The notes: a model not told the origin generated them from the sequence alone. Positions 15,459 through 26,491 are shown, counted from the first letter of the stretch. The stretch: DNA of 64,000 nucleotides from Paraburkholderia acidicola (GCF_002362315.1 NZ_MTZV01000004.1:930001-994000), one strand, 5' to 3'. A program made the numbers and translations.

Positions 15459-16721
15459 TCAGTCGTAGACGCGCGTACCGACACTGACGGTCGGCCTCGA
15501 CCACTTGCGGCCGTACGCCATCATCATCAGGAAACTGAGAATGAAGCTGACACCACCCACCGTCAGCAGACCGAGTTCGCCGAGTACAGGCAGCAGGTTG
15601 GTTAGAAAGCCCGTCACTACCCATGCAATCGCCATCACCGATCCGGCGACGCCGAGTGCCCAGCCTTGCCGCTCGACGGCGACAGCGTCCGAGTAAGCGG
15701 TGTACATCGTCGTGTAGGCGACCATGTCGAAGCAGCCCACCACCATGCCGAGTACCCACAGCATTCCTTCGTGCGGCAGCAGCGCCGAGAGAATCTGTCC
15801 GATGCCGGCAATCAGCAGCCCGGTCTTCGCGATGTCGACGACGCCCCACACCTTCAACATCAGCCGGACGACGACCATCAGCCCGAACACAAAGCAGATA
15901 CCGATCAGGCCGCTGAACAGACCCAGTTGCGAGCTGGTGTACTGGAACCGGGTCTGCAGCACCAGCATGATGGTCTGCAGATAGAGGCCGTAGCCGACCT
16001 GCATCAGGAAGAACACGACGGAGAGAAACGCCACGCGATGGTGCTTGCCCGCTTCGTAGATGATGCGCAGCGGCAGCAACAGATCGACGCGGGCACCGCC
16101 CTTGGGCGCGACGGCGTCGCGATAGAACCAGAAAGTCCAGAGGCCGCACACCACCGAGAGCGCGGCGACGAGCAGAAACGGCGTACCGTAGTTGAAGAAC
16201 GGCGCGATCGTCCGATCCGAGGTCACGCCACCGAGCACCGGCCCGACGATGACGCCCGCACTGAACGCGATGGACATGATGCTCATGTTGTACGCCTTGG
16301 TTTCCGGCGTACTCACATCGGTAATGGCCGCTTGCGCGATACCCTGGCATCCGGCCATCAGGCCACTCAGACCACGTCCGATGAGAAGGAGCGCGATGCT
16401 GGGCATCAACGCGCCCACCGCCATCAATAGATAGCTGAGCGCCAGACCGAATACGCACAGCAGCAGGATTTTCCGGCGGCCATACCCGTCAGACAGCTCG
16501 CCCATCAGCGACGAACCAAAGAACATGCAAAGCGGATACACGCCATATCCGAGTCCGAGGTAGAAATTGCGCAGATGTTGATTGGCGTCTGCGCTGATAA
16601 TTCCCGAGTGGGGATCGGAGAAAATGGCGGCCATGATCGGATAGACCAGACCAAATCCCATTGCATCGATCGCGATCGCGAGCAGGCATGGGCCTAGTGA
16701 TTTCAAATCTAATTTCGACAT
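15459..16721 (-). CDS. MFS transporter (TetA-like)
   Basis: A 420-residue 12-helix major facilitator. The loop 2-3 motif is MGELSDGYGRRKIL and the helix-5 antiporter-type motif GVIVGPVLGG is present, as in drug:proton antiporters. It precedes the flavin monooxygenase on the same strand by 57 nt and is divergent from a LysR-type regulator starting at 16865. The three genes look like one regulated module. Substrate unknown. Confidence 0.83.
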   Translation of the reverse strand: MSKLDLKSLGPCLLAIAIDAMGFGLVYPIMAAIFSDPHSGIISADANQHLRNFYLGLGYGVYPLCMFFGSSLMGELSDGYGRRKILLLCVFGLALSYLLMAVGALMPSIALLLIGRGLSGLMAGCQGIAQAAITDVSTPETKAYNMSIMSIAFSAGVIVGPVLGGVTSDRTIAPFFNYGTPFLLVAALSVVCGLWTFWFYRDAVAPKGGARVDLLLPLRIIYEAGKHHRVAFLSVVFFLMQVGYGLYLQTIMLVLQTRFQYTSSQLGLFSGLIGICFVFGLMVVVRLMLKVWGVVDIAKTGLLIAGIGQILSALLPHEGMLWVLGMVVGCFDMVAYTTMYTAYSDAVAVERQGWALGVAGSVMAIAWVVTGFLTNLLPVLGELGLLTVGGVSFILSFLMMMAYGRKWSRPTVSVGTRVYD

Positions 16722-16804
16722 GCGGGACCTCTACCGATTGAACTTGGTGCCCACAGTAGCCGACGGCCCCACTTGAGAGTAGATTCGCGCTTTCGATCTC
16801 AGCT

Positions 16805-16819
16805 ATCAGAGATACTGAT
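16805..16819. promoter_or_regulatory. Candidate LysR operator
   Basis: ATCAG-AGATA-CTGAT is a 15-bp interrupted palindrome in the 143-bp divergent region between the MFS transporter and the LysR regulator. Length and spacing fit the LysR-family pattern (inverted repeat around T-N11-A). The role is inferred from position and symmetry. Confidence 0.4.
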
Positions 16820-16864
16820 GAATGACAGGTTCGTTACGATGCTCGAAAACCCATTGGGAAAATC

Positions 16865-17779
16865 ATGGATTTGCTAGCCGCAATGCGTATTTTTGTGCGG
16901 GTTGTCGAGCGAGGTAATCTATCGAGAGCCGCGAAAGATCTTGGTCTGGGTCAACCCGCCGTCAGCGACCGGATAGAGCGCCTTGAGCAGCATCTCGGCG
17001 TCAAGCTCCTGCTGCGAAGTACACGTGCCCTGTCGTGTACGGACGAAGGCTCGCTTTTCTATCAAAAGAGCAAGGTTGTTCTTGACGCGGCCGACGAGGC
17101 GCAAGCGGCGGTGACAGTCGGCAATAAAATAGTCAGGGGACGAATACGGATTGCAGCGCCTCATGGGCTCGGGGATGTCGTTTTACCCGACATCATTGCG
17201 ATCATTCGGGATCAGAACCCTGAACTGCATATCGATTTAATACTGAACGACGAGGTAACCGATCCGGTCACGGAAGGCGTGGATATATCGCTGCGGCTCG
17301 GTCAAATGGGAGATGGAAATTTTGTGGCGCGGCGTCTCGGCCATATCCGCCGTGTTCTCGTGGCCTCTCCGGAATATGTTGAGAAGCACGGTCTGCCGAA
17401 AGAACCAACCGAGCTGGTTGGACATCCCTTTATCCGCGTTGCTGGACTCTTCGGCGATGGACAACTTCATCTCTTGCATCGACACGAAGCAGCACGATCG
17501 ACTCCTATCAATATCGTCGCGTCAGTCAGCCATTGGGGTCCGGTGTATCAGCTACTGCTCAACGGTGTCGGGATTGGGGTGCTTCAGGAAATCGTATGTC
17601 TCGACGCATTGAAGACCGGGAAGCTAATCAGGTTGTTGCCGAATTATCTTGTTCCCGGATTCGACTTGCATGCGCTACTTCCTGTCGTACGGCCGGTTCC
17701 TACGAAGACACAACTTGTCGTGAAGATGCTTGAGGAACATTTGCCGCAGACAGTCACTGCCGAGCCGGCGTCAGCATAG
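16865..17779 (+). CDS. LysR-family transcriptional regulator
   Basis: A 304-residue LysR-type regulator with the N-terminal helix-turn-helix at about 3-62 (RVVERGNLSRAAKDLGLGQ, AVSDRIERLEQHLGVKLL) and a substrate-binding domain. The CrgA-like style (MDLLAAMRIFVRVVERGNLS) is typical of the subgroup controlling adjacent transporters or oxidoreductases. It is divergent from the MFS-monooxygenase pair and probably controls it through the palindrome at 16805-16819. Confidence 0.87.
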   Translation: MDLLAAMRIFVRVVERGNLSRAAKDLGLGQPAVSDRIERLEQHLGVKLLLRSTRALSCTDEGSLFYQKSKVVLDAADEAQAAVTVGNKIVRGRIRIAAPHGLGDVVLPDIIAIIRDQNPELHIDLILNDEVTDPVTEGVDISLRLGQMGDGNFVARRLGHIRRVLVASPEYVEKHGLPKEPTELVGHPFIRVAGLFGDGQLHLLHRHEAARSTPINIVASVSHWGPVYQLLLNGVGIGVLQEIVCLDALKTGKLIRLLPNYLVPGFDLHALLPVVRPVPTKTQLVVKMLEEHLPQTVTAEPASA

Positions 17780-17794
17780 GCAGCGCCACGAAAC

Positions 17795-18880
17795 CTATAC
17801 CAAGCGCAAATAAATCAACTCACGCTTGATATACGCATAGAAAACCGGCGCAGCAATAACCCCAGGAATTCCAAACGCGGCTTCCATCACCAGCATCGCA
17901 ACCAGCAACTCCCACGCCCGCGCTTCAATCTGCCCACCCACAATCCGGGCATTCAAAAAATACTCGAGCTTGTGAATCACGATCAAAAACCCTAGCGACG
18001 TAATCGCAGCCGGAAAACTCACCGACAACGCCACCGCGACAATCAACGTATTCGAAATCAGATTGCCGATCACCGGCAGCAACCCGACGATAAACGTCAC
18101 CATCACCAGCGTTTTCGACAGCGGCAGCTGCGCATGCATCAGCGGCAGCAGCACCAGCAGGAACAAACCGGTGAACACCGCGTTCAACAGCGATATCTTG
18201 ATCTGCGCAAAGACGATGCGGCGGAACGCATCGGCGAACCGGCTCACGCGCGTGACGAAGGCGGTTGACAGCGGTAGCCGCGCCGATTGCTTTTGCGCAC
18301 CGACCGCGATGATCGCGCCAATGATCATGCCGATCAGCACATGCGTGAACACCCGCGCCGCACTCTTGCCGCCCTGCTGCAACTGGCTCGCATGCGTCTG
18401 CATCAGCATGGTCGCCTTCTGCCTCATCTGGTCGGTATCGACCGGCAGGTAGGTGGCAACGAATTCCGGCAAACGGCCGCGTGCCTGGTCGATCAGTTGC
18501 ATCGCCTGGTCGAGTAGCGCCTGCACGCTCGGCACGTCGTTCTCGAAATGCTCGATGATGCCGAGCGTAAATCCCGTCAGCCCGCCGACTATCACCACCG
18601 ACAACAGCACCACCGACAGCCAGCGCGCCCGCTTGCTCGACATATGTCGCTCGATGCGCGGGGCTATCGTGTGAACGAGTTGATAGACGAGCATGCCCGC
18701 GAGGAGCGCACCAAGCAGCTTCAGATACAGCACGGCCCACAGCACGAACAGCGCGACCACATAGCTGCCGACCTCGACCGCCGATAGCTTCGGCAGGCTC
18801 ATATCGCTCGTCAGCCTGACCTGGCGTGGGCGCAGGTCCTGCACCTGCCCTTCCTCGGGCGCCTCGTTACGCTTGGTCAT
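17795..18880 (-). CDS. AI-2E family (PerM-type) permease
   Basis: A 361-residue membrane protein of the AI-2E/PerM/TqsA family. Two or three hydrophobic segments lie near residues 35-70 and 90-110, a polar region of about 120-180 follows, and a C-terminal block of hydrophobic helices contains LLPVIGNLISNTLIVAVALS and the family ending FGIPGVIAAPVFYAYIKREL. Members export small molecules or act as antiporters; the substrate is not predictable. It lies 37 nt after uvrA on the same strand, possibly co-transcribed. Confidence 0.83.
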   Translation of the reverse strand: MTKRNEAPEEGQVQDLRPRQVRLTSDMSLPKLSAVEVGSYVVALFVLWAVLYLKLLGALLAGMLVYQLVHTIAPRIERHMSSKRARWLSVVLLSVVIVGGLTGFTLGIIEHFENDVPSVQALLDQAMQLIDQARGRLPEFVATYLPVDTDQMRQKATMLMQTHASQLQQGGKSAARVFTHVLIGMIIGAIIAVGAQKQSARLPLSTAFVTRVSRFADAFRRIVFAQIKISLLNAVFTGLFLLVLLPLMHAQLPLSKTLVMVTFIVGLLPVIGNLISNTLIVAVALSVSFPAAITSLGFLIVIHKLEYFLNARIVGGQIEARAWELLVAMLVMEAAFGIPGVIAAPVFYAYIKRELIYLRLV

Positions 18881-18917
18881 GGCTCCTTCCAGTCTCCAGC
18901 TTCAGGTTGCGTAAATC

Positions 18918-21794
18918 TTATTGCTGGGCAGCCGCTGCGCGCTTCAATAGGGGCGCCAGATATCGACCGGTAAAACTTGCCTTCGACTTCGACACCTGCT
19001 CCGGCGTGCCTTGCGCGATGATCTGGCCGCCCCCCGCTCCGCCTTCCGGACCGAGATCGATGACCCAGTCGGCGGTTTTGATCACGTCGAGATTATGCTC
19101 GATGATCACGACCGTGTTGCCCTGATCGCGAAGCCGGTGAATCACTTCGAGCAACAGCGCAATGTCGTGAAAGTGCAGACCGGTAGTCGGTTCATCGAGT
19201 ATATATAGCGTGCGACCGGTATCCCGCTTGCTCAGTTCCAGCGAAAGTTTGACCCGTTGCGCTTCACCCCCCGATAGCGTCGTGGCCGACTGGCCGAGGC
19301 GGATGTAGCCAAGCCCCACGTCGAGCAGCGTTTTCAGCTTGCGCGCGACGACCGGTACTGCACGGAAGAATTCGTACGCGTGTTCGACGGTCATGTCGAG
19401 CACTTCGCTGACGTTCTTGCCCTTGTACTGCACTTCAAGCGTTTCACGGTTGTAGCGCTTGCCGTGACACACGTCGCACGGCACGTACACGTCCGGTAGA
19501 AAGTGCATCTCGACCTTCAGCACGCCGTCGCCCTGACACGCTTCGCAGCGGCCGCCCTTCACGTTGAACGAGAAGCGGCCCGGATCGTAGCCGCGCTCTT
19601 TCGCTGCAGGCACGCCCGCGAACAGTTCGCGGATCGGTGTGAACAGGCCAGTGTACGTAGCCGGATTCGAGCGCGGTGTGCGGCCGATCGGCGACTGGTC
19701 GACGCTAATCACCTTGTCGAAATGCTCGAGCCCTTCGATCGATTCATACGGCGCAGGCTCGGTCGACGATCCATACAGGTGATGCGACACCGCGTGATAC
19801 AGCGTGTCGTTGATCAACGTCGACTTGCCCGAACCCGACACGCCCGTCACGCAGGTGAGCAAGCCCACCGGCAGATCGAGCGTGACGTGTCGCAGGTTGT
19901 TGCCGTATGCCTCAACGATGCGCAGGTGACGCTCGTCGGGCGTCTTGCGCTCGTCGGGGTATTCGATCGTGCGCGCGCCGGACAGGTACTGGCCGGTTAT
20001 CGATGCGTGATCGGCCTGCACTTCCGTCGGCGTACCTTCAGAAATGATCATGCCGCCGTGTTCGCCCGCGCCCGGCCCCATGTCGACCACGTAATCGGCC
20101 ATCCGGATCATGTCTTCGTCGTGCTCGACGACGATCACCGAATTACCGAGGTCGCGCAGGTGCTTGAGCGTCGAGATCAGGCGATCGTTGTCGCGCTGGT
20201 GCAGACCGATCGACGGTTCATCGAGGACGTACATCACGCCGGTCAGGCCGGAGCCGATCTGCGAAGCAAGACGGATGCGCTGCGCCTCGCCGCCGGACAG
20301 CGTTTCCGCGCTGCGATCGAGCGACAGATAGTCGAGCCCGACGTTGTTCAGGAACGTGAGCCGCGCGACGATTTCCTTGATGACCTTGTCGGCGATCTCG
20401 CGTTTCGAGCCTTCGAGCCGCAGCATCTGGAAGTAGCCGAGCGTATCGCGCAGCGGCATACCACTGACTTCGAAAATGCCGCGTGCGTCGCCACCCGCGC
20501 CGATGCGCACGAAGCGCGCCTCGCGGCGCAGCCGCGTGCCTTCGCACGCCGGGCAAGCCTGGTTGTTCTGGTACTTCGCGAGCTCTTCGCGCACTGCAAC
20601 CGAATCAGTCTCGCGATAACGCCGCTCGAGATTCGGAATGATCCCTTCGAATACGTGCTCGCGCACCGACGTACGGCCGCGTTCGTTGATGTACGAGAAC
20701 GGGATGGTCTGTTTGGCCGAGCCGTACAGCAGGATCTTGCGAACCTTCTCCGGCAGGTCTTCGAATGCGGTATCGATGTCGAATTCGTAGAACGCCGCAA
20801 GACTTTGCAACATCTGGAAGTAGAACTGGTTGCGCCGGTCCCAGCCTTTCACCGCGCCGGCCGCCAGCGACAGTGACGGATGCGCAACCACCCGCTTCGG
20901 ATCGAAGAACGTGATCTGCCCGAGACCGTCACACTCCGGACACGCGCCCATCGGATTGTTGAACGAGAAGAGCCGCGGCTCCAGCTCCTGCAGCGAATAC
21001 GAACAGATCGGGCACGCGAACTTCGAGCTGAACAGATGTTCGACGTCGCTGTCCATTTCGAGCGCAATGGCGCGGCCGTCGGCGAGACGCAGCGCAGTTT
21101 CGAACGATTCCGCGAGACGCTGCTTCATGTCCGCGCGCACCTTCAGACGGTCGACCACCACGTCGATCGTGTGCTTGTCGTTCTTCTTCAGCTTGGGCAG
21201 CGTCTCGACTTCGTAAATCTTCGCGACGCCTTCGTTTGCTGTGCCACCGCCCGAGCGCACCCGGAAGCGCACGAAACCCTGCGCCTGCATCTCCTCGAAC
21301 AGCTCGACGTGCTCGCCCTTACGGTTGGCGACCACCGGCGCGAGGATCATCAGCTTGGTGTCTTCCGGCAGCGCGAGCGCCGCGTCGACCATCTGCGACA
21401 CGCTTTGCGCTTCGAGCGGAATGTCGTGATCCGGGCAGTAAGGTGTGCCGACGCGGGCGTACAGCAGCCGCAGGTAGTCATGGATTTCCGTGACAGTGCC
21501 GACCGTGGAGCGCGGGTTGTGGGAAGTCGCCTTCTGCTCGATAGAAATGGCCGGCGACAGCCCTTCGATCAGATCGACGTCCGGTTTTTCCATCAATTGC
21601 AGGAATTGCCGGGCGTACGCCGACAGGCTTTCGACGTAGCGCCGCTGGCCTTCTGCATAGAGCGTGTCGAACGCAAGCGACGATTTTCCCGAGCCGGACA
21701 GCCCGGTAATCACGATCAGCTTATGGCGCGGCAGGTCGAGGTTGACGTTCTTCAGGTTGTGGGTACGGGCCCCACGGATACGGATTTGTTCCAC
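18918..21794 (-). CDS. uvrA: Excinuclease ABC subunit A
   Basis: A 958-residue DNA-damage recognition ATPase of nucleotide-excision repair, acting with UvrB. Two ABC modules are visible with Walker A motifs GLSGSGKSS (about 31-39) and GVSGSGKST, and signature motifs LSGGEAQRI and LSGGEAQRV. Zinc-binding cysteine pairs are present (CPICSYSL...CPEC and CEACQGDG...CDVC). The family N-terminus [14 protein letters not shown] starts at a GTG at 21794; the frame is open 13 codons further upstream, but those residues do not belong to the family. Length is normal. It is divergent from an MFS gene. Confidence 0.96.
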   Translation of the reverse strand: MEQIRIRGARTHNLKNVNLDLPRHKLIVITGLSGSGKSSLAFDTLYAEGQRRYVESLSAYARQFLQLMEKPDVDLIEGLSPAISIEQKATSHNPRSTVGTVTEIHDYLRLLYARVGTPYCPDHDIPLEAQSVSQMVDAALALPEDTKLMILAPVVANRKGEHVELFEEMQAQGFVRFRVRSGGGTANEGVAKIYEVETLPKLKKNDKHTIDVVVDRLKVRADMKQRLAESFETALRLADGRAIALEMDSDVEHLFSSKFACPICSYSLQELEPRLFSFNNPMGACPECDGLGQITFFDPKRVVAHPSLSLAAGAVKGWDRRNQFYFQMLQSLAAFYEFDIDTAFEDLPEKVRKILLYGSAKQTIPFSYINERGRTSVREHVFEGIIPNLERRYRETDSVAVREELAKYQNNQACPACEGTRLRREARFVRIGAGGDARGIFEVSGMPLRDTLGYFQMLRLEGSKREIADKVIKEIVARLTFLNNVGLDYLSLDRSAETLSGGEAQRIRLASQIGSGLTGVMYVLDEPSIGLHQRDNDRLISTLKHLRDLGNSVIVVEHDEDMIRMADYVVDMGPGAGEHGGMIISEGTPTEVQADHASITGQYLSGARTIEYPDERKTPDERHLRIVEAYGNNLRHVTLDLPVGLLTCVTGVSGSGKSTLINDTLYHAVSHHLYGSSTEPAPYESIEGLEHFDKVISVDQSPIGRTPRSNPATYTGLFTPIRELFAGVPAAKERGYDPGRFSFNVKGGRCEACQGDGVLKVEMHFLPDVYVPCDVCHGKRYNRETLEVQYKGKNVSEVLDMTVEHAYEFFRAVPVVARKLKTLLDVGLGYIRLGQSATTLSGGEAQRVKLSLELSKRDTGRTLYILDEPTTGLHFHDIALLLEVIHRLRDQGNTVVIIEHNLDVIKTADWVIDLGPEGGAGGGQIIAQGTPEQVSKSKASFTGRYLAPLLKRAAAAQQ

Positions 21795-22056
21795 GCATTT
21801 ATTCCTGAACTGGCGGAAAGAGGAGGAAACCAAACCTGCTACTATAACGACTTTTCCAGACCGCCGTTACGGCGTCCTGACGGCGCGTGAAGACGCGACG
21901 CAGGCGGCGCGGCAACGGCCCAGCGTCGCGCGCAGGTTTCGTGATCGGGGCGTTCCACCGGTAGTTGCGGTCATTTCCCGCGACTGCAAGGTAGCGGCGG
22001 GTTCGCAGCCGAAGCGTCGCTCCGCACGCTGCCCGATCATCCGAAAATCGTCCCCG

Positions 22057-23247
22057 ATGTCCACCAATCCGACCGCTCTCTCCTCACGCATGAGCGCGCC
22101 CGAGTTGCGCGCGACCGTGTCGCTGGCCGCGATCTTCGCGTTGCGCATGCTTGGCCTGTTCATGATCATGCCGGTCTTCTCGATCTACGCGAAGACGATT
22201 CCCGGCGGCGACAACGTGCTGCTCGTCGGTATCGCGCTCGGCGCGTACGGCGTCACGCAGTCGATGCTGTACATCTTCTATGGCTGGATTTCCGACAAGG
22301 TCGGCCGCAAGCCGGTGATCGCCACGGGCTTGCTGATCTTCGCGCTCGGCAGTTTCGTCGCGGCGGGCGCGCACGACATGACGTGGATCATCGTCGGGCG
22401 GGTGATTCAGGGGATGGGAGCGGTGTCGTCGGCGGTGCTGGCGTTCATCGCCGACCTGACCGCCGAGGAACACCGCACGAAGGCGATGGCGATGGTCGGT
22501 GGGAGCATTGGCGTGTCGTTCGCGGTGGCGATTGTCGGTGCGCCGATCGTGTTCCACTGGGTCGGCATGAGCGGGCTGTTCACGATTGTCGGTGCGCTGT
22601 CGGTCCTCGCGGTTGGCGTCGTGCTGTGGATCGTGCCCGATGCGCCGCGGCCCGTACACGTGCGGGCGCCGTTCGCGGAAGTGCTGCATAACGTCGAATT
22701 GCTGCGACTCAATTTCGGCGTGCTGGTGCTACATGCCACTCAGACCGCGCTGTTTCTCGTGGTGCCGCGCATCCTCGAAGCGGGCGGGTTACCGGTTGCG
22801 TCACACTGGAAAATTTATCTGCCCGTGATGGGCCTGTCGTTCGTCATGATGGTGCCGGCGATCATCGCTGCAGAAAAGCGCGGAAAAATGAAGGTCGTCC
22901 TCGTCTCGGCGATCGCTCTTATCCTGATCGGCCAATTGCTGCTCGGCGCCGCTCCGCATACGATTCTGAGCGTGGCCGCTATCCTTTTCGTCTATTTCCT
23001 GGGCTTCAATATTCTCGAAGCGTCGCAACCGTCGCTGGTGTCGAAGCTCGCACCGGGTACGCGCAAGGGCGCGGCCGTGGGCGTGTACAACACGACGCAG
23101 TCTATTGGGCTCGCGCTCGGCGGCGTGGTGGGCGGGTGGTTGCTCAAGGCGGACGGGGCGAGTGTGGTGTTTTACGCGTGTTCTGCTCTGGTGTTCTGCT
23201 GGCTTATAATCGCCGCAAATATGCAGCCGCCGCCACGCAAGGCGTAA
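22057..23247 (+). CDS. MFS transporter (YajR-like)
   Basis: A 396-residue 12-helix major facilitator. The loop 2-3 motif reads [13 protein letters not shown] and helix 4 contains [15 protein letters not shown] chose the ATG at 22057 (MSTNPTAL); an in-frame ATG at 22090 just before the first helix is an alternative. It is divergent from uvrA. The gene order uvrA, MFS, ssb is common in Burkholderiaceae. Substrate unknown. Confidence 0.85.
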   Translation: MSTNPTALSSRMSAPELRATVSLAAIFALRMLGLFMIMPVFSIYAKTIPGGDNVLLVGIALGAYGVTQSMLYIFYGWISDKVGRKPVIATGLLIFALGSFVAAGAHDMTWIIVGRVIQGMGAVSSAVLAFIADLTAEEHRTKAMAMVGGSIGVSFAVAIVGAPIVFHWVGMSGLFTIVGALSVLAVGVVLWIVPDAPRPVHVRAPFAEVLHNVELLRLNFGVLVLHATQTALFLVVPRILEAGGLPVASHWKIYLPVMGLSFVMMVPAIIAAEKRGKMKVVLVSAIALILIGQLLLGAAPHTILSVAAILFVYFLGFNILEASQPSLVSKLAPGTRKGAAVGVYNTTQSIGLALGGVVGGWLLKADGASVVFYACSALVFCWLIIAANMQPPPRKA

Positions 23248-23374
23248 CAGAACTTACCGGGCCGCCGGCTGTGGTCTTTTCCGCTGCCGGCGACCTGTCA
23301 ACAGGCGGCCGCGACGCGAAAACCGCGCAGCGCAACGCCGCCCGAAACGGAATCAGGATCAACAGGAGAAACTC

Positions 23375-23911
23375 ATGGCATCCGTGAACAAGGTCATTCT
23401 CGTCGGCAATCTCGGCGCCGATCCGGAAGTCCGTTATCTTCCGAGCGGCGACGCGGTGGCGAATATCCGCCTTGCCACGACCGACCGCTATAAGGAAAAG
23501 GCGTCCGGCGAAATGAAGGAAGCCACCGAATGGCATCGCGTGTCGTTCTTCGGACGGCTCGCGGAGATCGTGTCGGAATATCTGAAGAAGGGCTCGTCGG
23601 TGTATATCGAGGGCCGTATCCGTACGCGTAAATGGCAGGCTCAGGACGGCACCGACCGTTATTCGACGGAAATCGTGGCTGACCAGATGCAGATGCTGGG
23701 TGGGCGCGGCGGTGCAGCGGGTGCAGGCGATGACGGCGGCGCCAGTTATAGCCGCGGCGAGCCGTCGGAGCGTAGCTCGGGTGGTGGGCGGCCGGCATCG
23801 TCGGGTGGCGGCGCGGCGCGTAGTGGTGGCGGCGGTGGTGGCGGATCAAGCCGTCCGAGCGCGCCGGCGGGCGGTGGGTTTGATGAGATGGATGACGATA
23901 TTCCGTTCTAA
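23375..23911 (+). CDS. ssb: Single-stranded DNA-binding protein
   Basis: A 178-residue SSB protecting single-stranded DNA in replication and repair. Residues 1-110 form the OB fold ([33 protein letters not shown]). A flexible Gly/Ser-rich linker (about 110-165) follows, and the acidic tip DDDIPF that recruits repair proteins is intact at the C-terminus. AGGAGA lies 6 nt before the ATG. A strong terminator follows at 23941-23972. Confidence 0.95.
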   Translation: MASVNKVILVGNLGADPEVRYLPSGDAVANIRLATTDRYKEKASGEMKEATEWHRVSFFGRLAEIVSEYLKKGSSVYIEGRIRTRKWQAQDGTDRYSTEIVADQMQMLGGRGGAAGAGDDGGASYSRGEPSERSSGGGRPASSGGGAARSGGGGGGGSSRPSAPAGGGFDEMDDDIPF

Positions 23912-23940
23912 CGAATATCTTTCGTGAAATGTAATTAAGG

Positions 23941-23972
23941 AGCCTGCAACCCTCGTGGTGGCAGGCTTTTTT
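23941..23972 (+). terminator. Rho-independent terminator of ssb
   Basis: AGCCTGC (23941-23947) pairs with GCAGGCT (23961-23967) around a 13-nt loop and is followed by six T residues. Confidence 0.8.
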
Positions 23973-24035
23973 CTTATCTAGTGTGCGGACTGGAGACCCG
24001 GGCCAACGCCTGCGCCGCGCTGAGGCACCAAACCT

Positions 24036-24905
24036 TTACCTGAATACAACGGTCTTGCTGCCGTTGATCAAAATCCGATTCTCCACATGCCACTTAACGG
24101 CACGTGCCAACGTCACACACTCTACATCGCGCCCAATAGCCGTCAATTGCTCCGGCGTCATGCTGTGATCCACACGCTCCACTTCCTGCTCGACAATCGG
24201 ACCCTCGTCGAGATCAGTAGTCACATAGTGCGCTGTCGCACCAATCAACTTCACACCACGATCGAACGCCTGGTAATAAGGCTTCGCCCCCTTAAAACTA
24301 GGCAGAAACGAATGATGAATATTGATCGCCCGGCCAGCCAGCCGCTCGCATAGCTGCGGCGACAAAATCTGCATATACCGCGCAAGCACGACCAGATCCG
24401 CACGCTGTTCTTCGATCACTTCCAGCACACGCGCCTCCTGCGCAGCCTTCGCATCCGGTGTGCCACCTAGCAACGGAAAATGATGAAACGGAATATCGTA
24501 GCTGGCAGCCAGTTGATAGAACTCTTTGTGATTCGAAATGATCGCGGGAATCTCGATCGATAGTTGTCCCGTGCGATAGCGAAACAATAGATCGTTCAGG
24601 CAGTGTCCGATCTTCGACACCATGATCACCACGCGCGGTTTCACCGTCGCATCGTGCAGCTCCCAACGCATACCAAACTGCTGCGCAAGCTTATCGAATG
24701 ACGCACGCAGTGCATCCAGACCCGGATCGCCGCCGACCTGCTGAAAATGCACCCGCATGAAGAACTCGCCAGTCCCGCTGTCGCCAAACTGCGCCGAGTC
24801 GAGAATGTTGCTACCGAGGTCGAACAGAAAACCCGATACCGCATGGACGATGCCCGGCCGATCGGCACACGAAAGTTTGAGAATGAAGCTGTGATCGGTC
24901 GACAT
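24036..24905 (-). CDS. purU: Formyltetrahydrofolate deformylase
   Basis: A 289-residue enzyme releasing formate from 10-formyltetrahydrofolate, feeding PurT-type purine synthesis and balancing one-carbon units. An N-terminal ACT domain (about 1-85; LKLSCADRPGIVHAVSGFLF) precedes a formyltransferase-fold domain (about 90-289). The catalytic region NIHHSFLPSFKGAKPY with the downstream HYVTTDLDEGPIVEQ is intact. Length matches the family. It converges on ssb. Confidence 0.93.
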   Translation of the reverse strand: MSTDHSFILKLSCADRPGIVHAVSGFLFDLGSNILDSAQFGDSGTGEFFMRVHFQQVGGDPGLDALRASFDKLAQQFGMRWELHDATVKPRVVIMVSKIGHCLNDLLFRYRTGQLSIEIPAIISNHKEFYQLAASYDIPFHHFPLLGGTPDAKAAQEARVLEVIEEQRADLVVLARYMQILSPQLCERLAGRAINIHHSFLPSFKGAKPYYQAFDRGVKLIGATAHYVTTDLDEGPIVEQEVERVDHSMTPEQLTAIGRDVECVTLARAVKWHVENRILINGSKTVVFR

Positions 24906-24964
24906 GCGCTGAGGGCTCCCTGGGTTAATCGTTGACTGATTTCAATGTTCAATGGATAGCGCGT

Positions 24965-25813
24965 TCAGCGCAGCACCGGCGGCGCAAATATTGCGTCGAT
25001 ACCCGTGCAGGCTTCTTCGTCGATCCATCGGCGGCGCAGCAGGCAATCGAGCGTTGCCAGGCTCGCATCGACTGTCATCGCATCCTCTTCGATCGAGCGT
25101 GCAACTTCGTCAATGCGCGCAAGCCGGTGCTCGCCTACTTCGCCATCCTGATTGCGTGGCACAAAGCCAGCAGGTAGCGCGAGGTCGTAAATAAAGATCT
25201 GTTCGGCCTGGGTGCCTTCCGGCAGCGACTGCAGCACGTGAGCCGTGCGGCCCGGTGTCGCGCGCGCGGCGATGTCCTCGGGAATGCCCGCTTCTTCCCA
25301 GCATTCCTTGACGATCGTCTCACTGATCCCAAAGCCCCAACCGATGCCACCCGCCACGACGTTGTCGAGCATGCCCGGATCGGTTGCCTTTGTGTCGCTG
25401 CGCCGCGCGATCCACATCTGCGGCGCACCGTCCGCGTATTCTACGACGCCGTTCAGATGCACCGCGTACGTCATCGTGCCGAAGAAACGCGACGCGGCCC
25501 GCTCGATGTAGGCGAGCGGCGCTGCATCGAATGCATTGCGGATCGCGTAAGTTTCGTCGCGCCAACCTGGAATCCGGCCATCCGCGGCCAGCGCGCCGAT
25601 TACCGCGCCGAGCGCGGCGCTACGTTCGTCGGCGGTGGCGAAATGTGGTGCCAGCGCGATACGTGATGCGTCGATCTCGAACACATCGGGCCAGCGCGTC
25701 AGCAGCGGTACGTCGGTGGCGCGAATCCAGCCGACCTGCTGCGCGTCGATCCAGAACGGTCGATGCGCAGCCGGATCGAAACGACGTGCAGCGGTAATGC
25801 AGGGCAAGCTCAT
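24965..25813 (-). CDS. Nudix hydrolase with N-terminal DUF4743-type domain
   Basis: A 282-residue protein. The Nudix box is at about 155-177: GG...ETIVKECWEEAGI, matching Gx5Ex7REUxEExGU with Lys for the usual Arg. The N-terminal 110 residues (FWIDAQQVGWIRATDVPLL) resemble the domain found in plant and fungal TPK-associated Nudix proteins that hydrolyse damaged thiamine diphosphates. Substrate is therefore a diphosphate compound, possibly oxo-thiamine diphosphate, by analogy only. The start MSLPCITAARR at 25813 is preferred; the frame is open further upstream over the lysE end. It lies 26 nt after lysE on the same strand. Confidence 0.8.
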   Translation of the reverse strand: MSLPCITAARRFDPAAHRPFWIDAQQVGWIRATDVPLLTRWPDVFEIDASRIALAPHFATADERSAALGAVIGALAADGRIPGWRDETYAIRNAFDAAPLAYIERAASRFFGTMTYAVHLNGVVEYADGAPQMWIARRSDTKATDPGMLDNVVAGGIGWGFGISETIVKECWEEAGIPEDIAARATPGRTAHVLQSLPEGTQAEQIFIYDLALPAGFVPRNQDGEVGEHRLARIDEVARSIEEDAMTVDASLATLDCLLRRRWIDEEACTGIDAIFAPPVLR

Positions 25814-25839
25814 GCGAACTCCTCGTGTCGATGCGTCTT

Positions 25840-26454
25840 CTAGTCGCGCAGCGCTACGCGGATGCCGATCGCGATGAAGGTCGCGCCAGCAAGCCGGTCG
25901 AGCCACACACCGACGCTCGGCCGGCGCCGCAACCAGCCGCCGATCATCCCCGCGCACACGCCGAAAATCGAGAACACCACGACGGTCTGCAGCATGAACA
26001 GCAAGCCGAGTTCGAGCATCTGCAGCGTGACGCCCTGCGAGCCGTGCGGATCGACGAACTGCGGCAGGAACACGATGAAGAACAGCGTGACCTTCGGGTT
26101 CAGGATGTTGCCGAGCACGCTCTGGCGAAACACCGTCGACAGCGGCTGCGGCGGGCGCTCATGAGCGGTAGAAAGCCCGCGGCTACGCAGCGCCTTGATA
26201 CCGATCCACACCAGATACGCAGCACCGGCAAGCTTGATGATCTCGAACGCCACCGGCGACGAACGCAGCACCGCGGCAACGCCAAGCGCAGCCAGCGTGG
26301 TGTGAAACGTCAGGCCGGCGGCAAAACCGAAGGCGGCGACGAGGCCCGCCGCACGGCCCTGCGAAATGCCGCGCGCGAGCACCTGAAGGTTGTCCGGGCC
26401 AGGCGCAAAAGTAATGGCAACCGAGGTCGCGAGAAACAGCAGGAAATTGGGCAT
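25840..26454 (-). CDS. LysE/RhtB-family amino-acid exporter
   Basis: A 204-residue membrane protein with about six hydrophobic segments. The family N-terminus is FLLFLATSVAITFAPGPDNL, with the conserved PGPDN. Members export lysine, threonine, homoserine or leucine; the specific substrate is unknown. I placed the start at MPNFLLF (26454), which gives the normal family length. It lies between apt and the Nudix gene, all on the minus strand. Confidence 0.85.
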   Translation of the reverse strand: MPNFLLFLATSVAITFAPGPDNLQVLARGISQGRAAGLVAAFGFAAGLTFHTTLAALGVAAVLRSSPVAFEIIKLAGAAYLVWIGIKALRSRGLSTAHERPPQPLSTVFRQSVLGNILNPKVTLFFIVFLPQFVDPHGSQGVTLQMLELGLLFMLQTVVVFSIFGVCAGMIGGWLRRRPSVGVWLDRLAGATFIAIGIRVALRD

Positions 26455-26491
26455 AGTCGATAACCTAAGTATCGAGTTGAACGAGAACAGC

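Noticed and set aside
19503..20876. 457-codon open frame antisense to uvrA
   Set aside because: It is Arg/His-rich, has no recognisable domain and mirrors the codon structure of uvrA, which is certain on the other strand.
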